Below are positions 41,562 through 53,876 of a stretch of DNA of 64,000 nucleotides, one piece after another; position 1 is the stretch's first letter; the number at the start of each line of letters is the position of its first letter. The position numbers and the translations under genes are program-made. The DNA is from Triglochin maritima (taxonomy: Eukaryota > Streptophyta > Magnoliopsida > Alismatales > Juncaginaceae): NCBI GenBank assembly GCA_963682175.1, contig OY821784.1, positions 22,673,621 through 22,737,620 on the forward strand. The letters are read 5' to 3'. The notes beneath the pieces are model-generated. The model searched no databases. It was not told the DNA's origin and saw nothing but the letters and a program-made list of their open reading frames with translations.

Positions 41562-42760
41562 TGATGCATTGCATACATTGCATCATATGTCTTTCATTTA
41601 GATTAATTTTAGATCAATAAATGCTACTAAGCTATGTGTTTAGTCTTATTTACAGAATACAGGGACCTGAATGCAAATTACCCATATCCCGAGCATAAAC
41701 GCATGAAAAAGACTCATTTCTATCATAAAGACCAAGTCAAGATTATCGGGATTCAAATGGAAGTCCATCCAAGCATAAAAGCATTCAAAGACCTAATTAC
41801 AAACAAGACCAAAGACCTAAGCACAAAAGTAGTCAGGGACTTAATTGCAAAAAGCCGAGGACCCGAATGCAAATTAAAGTACCAAAATATTAATTTGGAG
41901 AAGTTCTAAAGAAAAATCAAATTGGATCTCCAAATATATGAAGGAATTAATTCGGAGCTCAAAACAAAGGAAAGAAATCAATCCAGACGCGCAAAGGACA
42001 GTTAAATCATACCATAAACACACAGAAAAAATCCGGATTAAATCAGAGCAGATATTGCGGCAAAATCGCCGCATCTTACAAGTATTGTGCGGCGGAAACG
42101 TCGCACCCCTTGCGATCCGTGGCTCCGGATTTTGTCCAGTCGTGTCTTGACACATGTACTTTCCTATTTTATACTTAGGTTCCTTGTATCGGCTATAAAT
42201 AGCCCTGAAACGATGTTGTAAAGGGTCTTAGTTTTTGTTCCATATTTTAGTAATAAAATTTTGTTCTTCTATTTCTTGTTTTTAGTTTTCTTTTGTAGTT
42301 TCTCTAGGACCCCTTCTCCTTCCCTCCATCCATGAGTTTCTAACTCTCTCCAAAGGGTGGGGGTGACGGATTTAGGGTGATGAGAAGAAGAATAAAGTTA
42401 TTATTTTAATTTCGTGTTGGTATATTTTGATTACTTGAGTTTATGTTGAGTCATTTATCATGTAATGCTTTATAACTAATGTGATTTATTATAAGTTTCA
42501 GAATTCTCTAATCTAAACCCGATATCTAAACCTCCACCCACTGGACTCCCATCCATCTTTACTTTATTTTTAATTTGTTTTTGTTGTTCTTGCTTTAGAT
42601 AATTAAAAACCAAAAATCTCAAACCAACCTTATTTTTCTCTCTTTCTTCCTTAATCGAAAATCAAAAAATAAACAATATCTCTCCCTCCTTGTGTTCGAC
42701 CCGTACTTGCCACGTCTTCATTGACGCCGTGCACTTACGGTATAAATTTAATTCTCATCA
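41562..42760 (+). repeat. Solo LTR H, distant A-family type
   Basis: 1199 bp from TGATGCATT to CTCATCA, flanked by CCCTG (41557-41561) and CCCTT (42761-42765), a likely 5-bp target duplication with one change. It has several GGACC/AGACC motifs (41663-41863), TATAAATA at 42194-42201, and the U5 module with GACCCGTACTTGCCAC and GTGCACTTACGG at 42697-42741. No USE is seen. No internal sequence follows, so it is a solo LTR. Confidence 0.75.
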
Positions 42761-43555
42761 CCCTTCATAACCTGAAATTTTGCATTAGTACGATAATTTA
42801 TTGTCATTTATCCAAACTGTAGGAGCTTACACTAATCCACCCTATTTCATCTTTAACCCATTGGAACCCTTTAATTTTCACAAAACTTACCTTAAGGACC
42901 TCCCAAATTATCTACTAGACCATACACAACCCAATGACCGAGTTCTTGACCAAACAATCTCAAAATCTTCCAAAAATGACAAACGGGAAGCAAATTACAT
43001 TGCTGATGCGACGCATACCTAGACGAAACTCCAACTGACTAGTCAAAATAGCGACTGCCCACCAAACGTAACCCCATCCTAAGCACAAACGTAACACACA
43101 CCTTAAACCACACAATTAAGACCTAAAACCCAAAGAAGACCTTAATAAAGTTTATTTAGTCGCAATCAAAACACTGAAGGACATTTAACAACCTAGATCA
43201 CCTTATCCAACTAAACCTCCAATTCTATGCCACATTTCCAAGCCCAAACCCATTATGATTCCCCAACTCAAGACGCTATGTCACATGAATGAACCATAAT
43301 TATTAGTCTCACTTAGCTCTTATCAACAAACAAAAATTTAAATTCAACTTCAAAGTCGATTAAACTGATAACAACATTAAGTGATTTTATCCATAAACAC
43401 CACAAATAAGGCCTTAATCTCCCCCACTAAACTCTTAATCAGAGCTAATTACTCTCCACCCGCTTAATCAAACAGCTGAAAATCACGAAAATCACTTGCA
43501 AGATTAATAGGTAAGGTACAATAAGCGTAATTTCACCCCAAAACCTGGACCAAAT
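42761..43555. other. Unassigned DNA
   Basis: AT-rich sequence without a recognised gene or repeat. The 73-codon ORF at 42801-43022 has no family features and is not supported. Confidence 0.45.
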
Positions 43556-43834
43556 ATGAAACCAAACATCCCCTACATTGAGGCTACCCTAAACACGGAA
43601 TTCTATGAGACGGTTTGCCAATATGTGAGTCCCAAGAGTACGCATGGTCAAATGTTTGCATGGATTTTTTGGGTCAGTGTCTGGAGGACATGGGGCGATA
43701 AGGGTTTGGTAACTTTGGGTTGGTTGAAAAATCAGTTTCAAGAGTTGTCGGAAGATGCTTGTCACGCGACTGTTCCACGACACACCAGAATGTTCATTCT
43801 GTTCCAGCTTGGATGCAATATTTTCTTTGTTAAG
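43556..43834 (+). pseudogene. Plant-mobile-domain-like fragment
   Basis: 93 codons ending at the A4 insertion. The segment LGWLKNQFQELSEDA, then ATVPRHTRMFILFQLGCNIFF, resembles the plant mobile domain (PMD, aminotransferase-like) found in MAIL1/MAIN-type and phosphatase-7-long-form-like proteins and in some transposons. In that family a WL(R/K)-F block precedes an aromatic-rich ILF-LG helix. Upstream sequence has no clear start and the downstream half is lost, so it is a relic. The call is by motif memory only. Confidence 0.45.
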
Positions 43835-45141
43835 TGTTTAATCATTTTAATTAACCGCAAGTGCACGACCGCGTTGAAGCGGTGGCAAATACGGGTCGAT
43901 CCACAAGGAGGTTTGTAGACTCTTGTTTGTTCGAAGGCAAGTGGGAAAAGAGGGGAAGAAGTTGTGATTACAATAAACTAGACTAACTACACTAAACGAG
44001 TAAGCATCAAAAACGGAAAACAAAAGTGAGAGAAATTGAAAGCTGGAAATCAGAAATGGAAAACCTCTAAGGGGTGGAGTGTGTGCACACATGTAAAAAG
44101 ATGGTGATTGGTTATTGCAAAACCTATCAATCCATTCACTAACCTAGTTGATTAACATTCATATACACAAGCTGGTTATTTCAGAACCTAAACAAGCATG
44201 GGAGGTGTCTAAGATGTGTGGCAAAAGCCATCAAGTGTAGTATTCCACTCTAACAAGCAAGCATACATTCACATTTATCAACACAATCAAAAAATAAAGC
44301 ATTCATATCCATTCTTTAATGTATGTATGAACATCATCTCCACCCCCAAAGGGGGATGGATCTACTCACTACACATTACTCTAACAATTAAACTAAAGAA
44401 GAAAAGAAACATTCTAACTACTTTAGCCTAGAATCAAAGAAATAAAACTAAGCTAAGCATGCATAAAGAAACAACATAAGAACAAAATAATGGAAATTTT
44501 TTTTTATTAGATGACTCACATTGAAGGTAGCATCTTCTCCACCTTGAGATTTTGCTTCAAGGCTTACTCCAAGCAGAGAGAATGCCACCAAGCAATGGGT
44601 AATTACAATAGAGATTGAAGAGTTCTATTTATAGCCATAGAAACAGATAATCCGGGACAATCCCCCCGGTATGGGACTAAACAAATACCAAAAATAGCCT
44701 AAACAAACACTAATACATACGCTCCAGAAATCTTAGCAGATCCGGGAAGATCCAGACCGCCAATTGGTGGTCTACAGGATCCAGATGTCGCTAAATTTTG
44801 TTTTGGGCTTTCCTTGATATATTTGTTGGTCTTGGATGCATCTACTTTGCTTGTTGGAGCTCCGACCCTAATCGAATTGCCAAAATACTCCCCATGATGG
44901 TGTGGAGTTTTCTGTTTTGCTCTTTGGTCCTTTGGTTTTACGTTCAGGTCCTTCTCCCTTGCATCTTAGTCCCCAGGTCTCACAATTCAGTCTTTTTTCC
45001 CTGCTTTTAGGTGCTTTTATGCTTCATCTCTTCAAACCTATTTATTTCTGAAATTCAAACATAAACCCCGTCACGTAGCATTGTTTAGGTGAAAGATAAT
45101 AGATATAAGATACAAATATAAGCATAAAATGATGTCAATCA
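43835..45141 (-). repeat. A4 3' LTR
   Basis: 1307 bp. Minus strand starts TGATTGACATC and ends GATTAAACA. The phased array on the minus strand appears on the plus strand as GGTCC 44926, GGTCC 44947, AGTCC 44968, AGTCT 44989 and GGTGC 45010, all 21 bp apart. One degraded palindrome unit lies at 44753-44773. The U5 module is at 43852-43900. Confidence 0.9.
44626..44677 (-). promoter_or_regulatory. Degraded USE + TATA in A4 LTR
   Basis: TATAAATA (minus, 44633-44626). The USE position (44667-44677) reads GTCCCATACCG with two changes from the consensus. Confidence 0.5.
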
Positions 45142-46691
45142 AATACCCCCACACCTAACTTTTCCTAGTCCCAAGCAAAACAAAGAAAGAAAAAAGCATA
45201 CGAAAAACAAGAAATCCTAACTCCCTTTCGTAGGAATCACGGTTGCACTTAGCACGTGCAACAAGCCGTTGAACCTCCTTATCGCGAAGGAGGATGAGTG
45301 TTGTCTCCTGAGGGTTTTCAGCGGATACACCCACAAAATCCGAAAAAAGATGCATTATTCAATCTAGCTACACGACTCGTTGGCTCATTTTTGTCGATCA
45401 TTGGACGCGGTAATCCTACGAGCCAACTCTATATATGTAATCAGTCCACACACCTAGCCTAATGAATCATTCGTGAAGGTTAATTAAGGACTTAAGTGAA
45501 ATACATGGGCAACCTTAACTTCTGAAAGTGATACATTGTGTAAAGTCCATTAAGGTTCTTATTTGACACTTTTTTTCTTCTTTTCTTTGGAGCATTATAT
45601 TGGTTGGTGTTTGATTCTCCCAGGGTCAGGTTTCGTGCATCATTGCCTCTGAGGACTTACACTATCACGTACACCTTCCCCCAAATCTCCACATAGGGCG
45701 ATCCCTACCACCCGTGTAACGGGAGTACAGCCGTTGCATCCTAAGTCAGATGACTCGAGAGCACCATGCACAAAGTCCCCTCAGGCATACTTTCCCGAGT
45801 GATAGGAGCCGTGCGAGAAGAGAGAACACAACTTATTCACTTATCTACATGGGAACCAAAACTCCTACACTTACAGTTTCACAAAAAGATTTAAAGGGTC
45901 ATTGACTACAACAAATTTCCTTATATTAACCGACACGAATTATTGACTCACTAGGTTCATGGTGGACTTCTTTAAATGTTTGAGTACTGAAACCCTATGA
46001 TTACTCGCCCCCCGAGGGAAAACCGGGGTGCATCCGAACGACTCGATAAGACCTAAAGGCGGTATACTAGGTATCCTAATGCATCAAGTTCAAGACAATT
46101 TTGGGAGCTTTCTTTTTACTTTGTCTCTCAACGGTTTTGCACATGCTAAACACACGCAAAACCCACAAAACATTTTCTTTCGCAAACACATGAAGATTTT
46201 TAAAGAAATGTGAAAATTTTAGAGCACTAGGCAAGCAAAAGAAGACAAGTCTCCCAAGGATCATGCCAAGCAGATATATCGATATTAAATGCAGCACACT
46301 AACATGACCCTAACAATGCACACAAAAGAAAACAAAATCAAAAGAAAAGACTCGACTATGTACACACGTAAAACACCCCCACACCTACCTCATGCATTGT
46401 CCTCAATGAATGTGAGCATGAAAATACATGGATTTATGCATGAAAAAGGGAAGATCTCACCAACATTAAGCGCAACAGGAAGTCATGGTTATAGTGATGG
46501 ACACAAACCGGAATTCCCTCAAAATCTGTGAGATACTGAAGAAGGGAGGCAAATACGTGAAGAAATGGGGCCCAAGTACACAAGGGTTGGGGCCCACAAC
46601 AATCAATGCTCGCTCATGGAGTGTTTTATTACTTTTGTTTTGTTTTGTACAAGATATATACATCAACAAAAATATTCTCATAATGATTTGG
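45142..46691 (-). other. A4 3' untranslated region with two purine tracts
   Basis: It aligns with the A2 region. The terminal tract is next to the LTR (45142-45158) and the internal tract appears on the plus strand as CACCCCCACACCTAC near 46374-46388. No gene is supported. Confidence 0.75.
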
Positions 46692-47823
46692 TCAAGGAAC
46701 ATCAAATGAGAACATCGAGTTATGAGGACCAGAGACCTGTCGAGATGAGCAAACTTCACTGGTACTCTGCGGTGTCATGATGGGTGAAAGGTTAAAGCTG
46801 AAAGGCTCGAACCCCTCCTGATATTGGTTGGGTGTAGGCAACATGAAAGAGTGAAGTTGTGTTGCCTCATTAGGGTTTAGTTTCTCATCGAACAAAACCC
46901 TCCAACCAATAGGTGGGTGCATCGGAATGAGTTCCTCAAGCTCATTCGATGGATGCAGCTAACCTGCATCACTAAGAATGGGGTCTCCCCAAGTCATCCA
47001 ACAAGGACCTCCCACCATCATTTATATCATGAAGCATAAGCTCGGTCGTAGGTGGGTCCTTGTTGGAGTCAATCTGAAGCTCAAAGGGCTCAATAGCCTT
47101 AGGACACGGGGTGACAACACCTTCTGGAATGGGCATATGATGAGGTGTGTCCCCCTCACTAATGGTCTAAACTGAATCATGTAACGAACACTCCCGTTGG
47201 ACATTAATGTTTGATGCCAGCTCACTCTGTTCCATTGCAAAGACAAGCAATGAGTTTTCGCTGGGCCCACAAACATTCTCAATGGGTTGCATTGGTGTTA
47301 GTGGTGTTCGCTGATTTTGCGGTGCTTTCTCTAATTGGCGGGTGAGATTGAGATTTAAAGGTTGGTCCATGGACTCCTGTTGCCTACCAGAGTTGAACAC
47401 TTGAAACTCGACACTCATGTTACCGAATGAGAGCTTCATGAGACCATTTCTACAATTAATTAAGGCATTGGAGGTTGCCAGAAATGGTCTACCCAAAATC
47501 AAAGGTATTTGAGAGTGGGTGTGCGCAACATGATTCGTATCGAGGACAACAAAATGGACTGGAAATATAAAATCTCCAACTTTGATATGCATGTCCTCGA
47601 TAATCCCCTTTGGAATACAAATGGATCTATCCGCCAATTGGAGGGTGATCTTAGTTGGTTTCAATTCTCCCAAGTTCAACTGTTGATAAACAGAAAATGG
47701 GAGGAGGTTGACCGCCGATCCTAAATCAAGCAATACATTACTCATGCTAGTGTCCCCTATCGTACACTAAATAGTTGGACACCCAGGGTCCTTGTATTTT
47801 GTGTAGGTGGGATTGGACAAAAG
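46692..47823 (-). pseudogene. A4 protease and conserved tail, broken
   Basis: Protease LLDLGSAVNLLP and ILGRPFLATSNALI lie within 47745-47167. Stops stand near 47821, near 47768 and near 47166. The tail (46922-46692) reads HPPIGWRVLFDE, FSFNLSPIMTP and a terminal MFSFDVP, closely matching A2. The tail is preserved at protein level even though the gene is broken upstream. Confidence 0.88.
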
Positions 47824-49762
47824 TTAGCTTACATTCGCAGCCAGGAATGCTTTCTTAGGAACATTAGTCTTCCTCTTGGTTGTGCAGAGATCCTTCAACA
47901 CTTTGGCATATTGAGGTATTTGTTGGATGACATACAACAAGGGGATGTTAACCTTCACTTTCTTAAACACCTCTAACATCTTATCCATTGTGTCATTCTG
48001 CTTTTTGGTTAACCTACTGGGCGAGGGAGCTTTTGGCAGGTAGGTTTTCTGCGGTGCCTGAGAAGGAGGCGTTGGTGTATTACCCTCACCCTCATCCTCT
48101 TCTTCATCACAATTCCCACCGAGGGGCTGCATAGATGGTGGTGGTGGTGGCAAGGAAATGTGATCGTCAACCTGCTTTCCATTCCTTAAGGTTACAATGG
48201 AATTGACATGGTGAACAAGTTCCTCCACATGGTTCACTTGCCGCCCCCGAGGTACCACATTCTCATTTTCCTTGTGTTGTTGCTGGTGCATGCGGGGGTT
48301 AGCCTCAGGCTTGCTAGGCAGAGTCCCTTTCTCTCTTTCATGTACAGACTGAGCCAGTTGGCCCATTTGAAGCTCTAGAGATTTGATGGTCTGCTGATTT
48401 GAAGTGAGAACTTGACTTGTGGTTGACATAAAAAAATTCATTGAGTTTTCAAGTCCACAATTCAAGGTCTCAAGCAAATTGAATCGGGTTTCCATATTAT
48501 TGGAATTTGGGAAACCCGATTGATTGATGATTTGAGCTTGGGTGGCTGATAAGATTGTGCATGCATGGGAGGTTGGTATGATTGGTTAGGTGGTCGAGAG
48601 GAGTTTGAATGACCACCCGGGGCATTATTTTGGTTCCATGAAAAATTGGGGTGGTTCCTCCATCCAGGATTATAAGATGATGAGTATGGGTCATTCCTAG
48701 CTCTGTCATAGATGACGTTGACATGTTCCATCTCAGGAGGAATGGACGCACACTCTCTTTCTACATGACCTATCCTACCACATGAATGACAGGGAATTGA
48801 ACCAGATGTGGACATGTGAGGTGCACCTTGTTAGTTTTGGAGATCAATTGATTCCATACGGCGCATTAGGCCGCTATGCGGGCCTCGGTGGCCGTAGTGG
48901 TATCGACAGCAAATGTGGTACCCGATCTAGTCGAGTTTGCATTCGCGATCCTTGCTCCTATGCTAGATGATGCAGGTGGTTCCCTCACACTCTCCCATTG
49001 CATGGTTTTCTCAGCGAGGTCTTTTAGGAAATCCCATGCCTCCCTTTCATCATTTCCTAAGAACTCTCCTTGACAGATGGACTCAAGGAGCGTTCGGGAT
49101 GGGATGTGAAGACCCTCGTAGATAATCTGACAAAGGTGCCACAACTCGATCCCATGGGGAGGGCATGAGGATAGTATGTCCTTGAATCTCTCTAAATATG
49201 CGTGAAATGTTTCGGTCTCAAGTTGATAGAATGAATTGATTTCGTTCCTCAATTTTTGAGTCCGATGATTTCGAAAGTACTTTTTGAGAAATGCAGATTG
49301 AAATTCATCCCAAGTCCTAAAGCCATTCGCCTGGTTGCTGTACAACCACTTCTTGGCATCATCCTTTAGTGCAAAAGGGACTAGCCTATGATGGGTGGAG
49401 TCTGTGCTAAGTTGTTGCATCTTGAACATAGCACAGACCTCCTCAAATTCCTTGAGAAAGATATAGGGGTCACCTTTCCCAGTGAAGTGAGGGAACATGG
49501 AAATAAACTGAGGCTTAAACTCAAAGTGGTTCCCATTTTCCTCTGGTAATACGATGCATGAAGGTAGAGCAGTACGGCTTGGGTAGAATCGATCACGTAG
49601 AGGTATGAGAGCCACAACAGGAAGCACAGGTGGAACAGGTGGGTCCAGCAGCTCCTCCTCCTCACGGAAGTGAGCAACCATTGAACCCGGACTATGTGTA
49701 ACACCAAAGGAGGGAGGCGTCGAGAAATCGACTACTGAAACAGGGTTGCCAACGCGCCTCAT
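47824..49762 (-). pseudogene. A4 gag, broken
   Basis: ATG at 49762-49760 opens a segment with DFSTPPS, then MVAHFREEEELLDPP (inner ATG 49681), a complete capsid region with HFTGKGDPYIFLKEFEEV and RTWDEFQSAFLKKYF, and ASSSIGARIANANSTRSG. A stop follows near 48866. The knuckle CHSCGRIGHVEREC is near 48790-48749. A frameshift near 48480 leads into the Gln/Pro-rich linker and the acidic EEEDEGEGN stretch. It is the most complete A-family capsid in the window. Confidence 0.9.
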
Positions 49763-50796
49763 TAAACAAAGAATGTGCGTAAAGGAGAAGACGGGAGGAC
49801 ACAGGAGAGGAAGAATGACTCCGGAGAGAAGGGAAGAAGTCCTTATGCTACGGCGGATGGGTACAGGTAGAAGCACAGAAGCAAACAAGGCTCAAACAGT
49901 CCTAAGGTCGCTATAGGTCCTTACAGCTAGACGACGCCTAACTACGAGGTCACACAGCCTCAACATGCCTCACCTCCCTACGACGAGGACCACAATGCCC
50001 GACAAGTGAGTCAAGATCCGGAGATCTCATCTCTCATACTATCGACAGAGTGTGCAACGCCGATCAGGTCATGACGGTGGGGACCAGATGACTCTCCTAA
50101 TGCGCCTGAAATCCTTAGGGCCAATGTCTACTTGATTTTAAAATTGGGCTCTTGATTAGTGTGGTTTTTGGGGCGAAGGAAAGGGTGATGAAATCCCCCA
50201 CCTTATCTTATATGGGACAACCCCTCTTTGGTAGCGTTTTGGAGTCCTAATCTAACAATCAACTCTCCAAACAAACGCTCAACCCACACTTGTTGCAATG
50301 CACTTCCTACTAACTAATGCATGTTCATACGAAATGCATGAATGAGAGAAGGAAATGCATACCTCACGCCAGCACTCAGCAACTGAAAGTAAAGCTAAAA
50401 GAAAAGACAATCAACGTGCCTAAGTCGAATACATGATGCATGACCTAAACAAGAAGGAATGCCTAATCTTTTGCTTTGGGTTTTAAGGTCCAAGTTGCTT
50501 AAAAGGAGATTTATTATTGATCTGGGAGCAAACTATAAGTCAAAACATGCCAAATCGAGTCCCAGATCACTATATCAGATGATACAACAAGCCAAACAAA
50601 TAAGAAGAGCAACAAAGATTACCAGACCGCCAGTTGGCGGTCTTAGGCCGCTGATTGGCGGTCTGAAGCTGCCTGTTTTCCTCAAAATTTCTCCAGATGT
50701 CTTCCCTTGAGCTCCAAAGCTTCCTGAATCAAAGAAAACTACAAAATACAAATTAAATCCACTCGAATCGTCCAAACCACAGTCTGGACTGGCACC
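49763..50796 (-). other. A4 5' leader, conserved non-coding
   Basis: It carries the shared leader block (about 49920-50375) and two palindrome units (50622-50665) between primer site and gag. Confidence 0.7.
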
Positions 50797-50814
50797 TCCC
50801 CTGCAACGGCGCCA
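50797..50814 (-). other. A4 primer binding site, tRNA-Asp
   Basis: Minus strand TGGCGCCGTTGCAGGGGA, one mismatch to the tRNA-Asp complement, 6 bp from the LTR. Confidence 0.9.
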
Positions 50815-50820
50815 AAAACT

Positions 50821-51213
50821 TGTTTAATCGTTTTAATTAACCGCAAGTGCACGACCGCGTTGAAGCGGTGGCAAATACGGGTCGATCCACAAGGAGGTGT
50901 GTAGACTCTGGTTTGTTCGAAGGCAAGTGGGAAAAGAGGGGAAGAAGTTGTTATTACACTAAACTAGACTAACTACACTAAATGAGTAAGCATCAAACAA
51001 GGAAAACGAAAGCGAGGGAAATTGAAAGCTGGAAATCAGAAATGGAAAACCCCTAAGGGGTGGAGTGTGTGCACACATGTAAAAAGTTGGTGAAGAATGC
51101 ATTCTATAGGCACAAATGTAGGTAGTATTTTCATGCATAGGAAGTGTCTAAAGGTTATGGCAAAACCTGTCAATCCATTCACTAACCTAGTTGATTAACA
51201 TTCATATACACAA
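50821..51213 (-). repeat. A4 5' LTR, truncated
   Basis: The U5-side ~393 bp only, matching the first part of 43835-45141 and including a segment deleted from that copy. Similarity ends abruptly after ATACACAA at 51213. Confidence 0.88.
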
Positions 51214-51482
51214 TCTAGGTGATCATATAAGACAAGCTCTTTAATGACCGCAAAGTTGAAGGAAAAAAAATGAAGGCTTGGCTGATGTATTTGGTGCTAA
51301 AGAACCCACACTACGGTTGAGTCAGGATTGCGTCGTAGAAGAAGATGATACTACTATTCCACACACAAGACAGGGGATGGTGGTCTGACTTAGTATACGG
51401 ACTGGGCAGGAAATGCAGCACGAGGTGGGGGCGCGGCGAGGGGAGAGGACATGCTTAGGTACGTCCTAATTGGTCACTTCGA

Positions 51483-51606
51483 ATGTGACTTTTTTACTGA
51501 TTACAATTGGTTGAACGATATTACTCTTTTATTGATGAGTGAACCAATTGGTTGAAATGTGACTTTTTTATTGATTACAATAATATTGAACGATATTACT
51601 CTTTTA
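51483..51606 (+). repeat. Local direct repeat, ~50 bp, two copies
   Basis: Copies 51483-51531 and 51557-51606 share ATGTGACTTTTTTA, then TTGATTACAA-type and TTGAACGATATTACTC words; the unit-to-unit distance is 74 bp. Confidence 0.8.
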
Positions 51607-52091
51607 ATGCTAGTTTCGTGTGTCATTTTGAATTGTTTCTTCTGTGTATGCAATTTTGATTGTACTACTATGATTTTCATGTGGTGTTTGTCTTTGAAAT
51701 TTTTGCTTAACAATAATTTATTTATGTCAAAAAAATGATTGAGTCAAAAACTGTCTAATAGTGCCAGTATCGAGTAATGTTTTATAGAACACGAACACCG
51801 AATTCTGTTTTACAGAACCAGCAACACGTTGTCGAGTTCTATATAATTGAACTCGGCAACATTAGCGTTGAGTGTTGTTTTACAGAACGTGGCACCTTCG
51901 TTGTCGAGTTCTATTAGGCGGGGGTGCGAAAATTTTATTAAGTGTTGGAATTATGAAGAACTAGGTATTTTAAACGCCGAGTTGTTTTATGAAGAGCTTG
52001 GCGTCCTCGACACTGAGTTCTTCAAATGAATTTTTTCTATAGAACTCGACATTTCAGGCAGGAGTTTTGTCTAGACTAAAAAACAAAACCT

Positions 52092-52125
52092 CGCTGCCCT
52101 CACGTGTCGTCACGTGGTGGCAGCG
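52092..52125. other. Inverted repeat with two G-boxes
   Basis: CGCTGCC (52092-52098) pairs with GGCAGCG (52119-52125). Between them are two CACGTG palindromes (52101-52106 and 52111-52116) separated by TCGT. Confidence 0.75.
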
Positions 52126-53559
52126 GGTCAAGTTTTAAAAATATCTTAGGAAGATGTTGATTTTAAATTTTTTTCTTAAAATAATAATAATTTGAAAAAA
52201 AATCCTAATCTAATTTGTTCAATTATGAGGCAACTTATGAATATTTATTCTAACATTCTCCTACTTGAGTCATAAAACAAATTATTCTTTAACTACTGGT
52301 ATTACGATTCAAATGACAAAAATGATGATTTTAATAGCATGGATCGTGGCGACAAATACCCATGAATGCATACGACTTTCCATATATGTATCGCAATTCG
52401 CAATATAATTAATCATTATAAGGCAATCTACGTGGCTCAATTCCATATAATATATGTAATCAACAATTTACCCACACGGGTCCAATTACTTAATATTCGG
52501 TTAATAACCTGACAAAAAATTGCATGCATAAACACGAAAAGTACATTCCAACGTAATCAACATAGTCATATCGTGAACACGTTACCAATGTTTTAATTGA
52601 GACTAGGGGGTTTTTGAATACACATGGAAAATAAGGGATGGAGAACAATTTCCCATTAACCAGCTCTTTTGTAGGTGTTTTTGCCAAGTCTGTAAAAAGA
52701 AAATTGTTCTCTCTATTTCCCTCTGCAATCTTGACATTATAGGAATGTTTCACCATGTTTCATATGTTCCCCTAACAAACCAAAAGGGAAAATGTAGGAA
52801 AACTAGGAAAACTAAATTTCATTTGTCAAATAACTTATTAATTGTATATGAAGAAGTTTTAATGGAAAAAAACACGTAAACTATTTTTGGAAAATAAAAT
52901 ACAAAGTACATAATTTTCTTAAAATATTCATAATAATATAAGGAAAATGATTTTTTGACGCGCGCGTCACGAATGCGTCCTACGTGGAGCACCATTTTCC
53001 ACGTCAATGAATTTTCACGTAAATGAGAGGCACGACATTCTAGGCGACGTTTACTTTCCGTTGCGACGTTTACTTTCAAAATGCACGACTTTTTACTTTC
53101 CAAATGTTGGTCCAATTTGTCTAGACTCAATCCAGAACTGTACACAATCCATTAATTTGATCCAAACTTTAGCATTAAGTTATATTTATGACTATTCTAG
53201 GCAAACAGAAAAAAATAAAATATTAACGGTTAAGATGTGAAGTATAGCAATCTAAAAAAGTTTAAGAGAGTAAAATGTTACATATCCAAAGTTTAGGGGG
53301 GGGGGGGGTTAAGTGTTAACTTTGAAAGTTCATGGGGATTACGTGATTTAGACCAATAGTTCAGGGAGGTTATATGTAATTGATTCGTATGAAAATGCAC
53401 CATAAATGAATCATTATAATCTATCTTAAACTGAAACTTAACTTGTATATTCCAGTAACATGAACAAACAATAGCAACTTGATCAAATGGAAAATATTTT
53501 TTGTTGTTTTCATTTTACTCTATTCACTCTGAGAATTTATTTTTTCGAATTTTATTTGG

Positions 53560-53876
53560 CAAATTTACATGTTAGAAATTATCTAAATCTTTTTTTTTGA
53601 CCACAAATACTAGCTATCAATAAACATAGCGACGCGAGTATACTAACTATTAGTTGACAAGAAAACAACTACATAAGTATCCTAATAAATCTTCAATGGT
53701 CTAGAGTTGCAACCGACCGCTCTAAGTCCCAACCCAATTTTGTAGGGAAAGTGCATGTGTAGTAGCATCATGGTTGGCAACGAACCCAAACATCCCCAGA
53801 ACAAAGAATACTTTGCTTCACTTTTTCATGAAATGGAATAACTAGCAACTACAAAATTCAATTCCGAAGTTGATTT
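53560..53876 (-). pseudogene. Copia element G, RNase H C-terminal remnant
   Basis: The minus-strand reading starts KSTSELNFVVA (next to the F1 insertion) and continues with a PLKIY block and partial alignment to the DNSAAV and KHM blocks of Copia RNase H, with several stops. It joins 56447-56560 across F1. Confidence 0.7.

Larger units (their letters stand above)
43835..51213 (-). mobile_element. A4, A2-type non-autonomous retrotransposon, 5' LTR truncated
   Basis: Minus-strand order: partial 5' LTR (51213-50821), tRNA-Asp primer site, leader, broken Gag-protease-tail gene, 3' untranslated region, 3' LTR (45141-43835). It shares domain order and sequence with A2. The outer ~900 bp of the 5' LTR are gone, so no target duplication can be tested. 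It lacks RT and integrase. Confidence 0.9.
51214..53559. other. Unassigned DNA left of Copia G
   Basis: No gene is supported. It contains a local direct repeat (51483-51606), short TTTTACAGAAC repeats with GTCGAGTTCTAT words (51780-51920), a G-box hairpin (52092-52125) and a 13-bp G run near 53298. The 3' end of Copia G may lie near its right edge, but no LTR was found. Confidence 0.5.
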
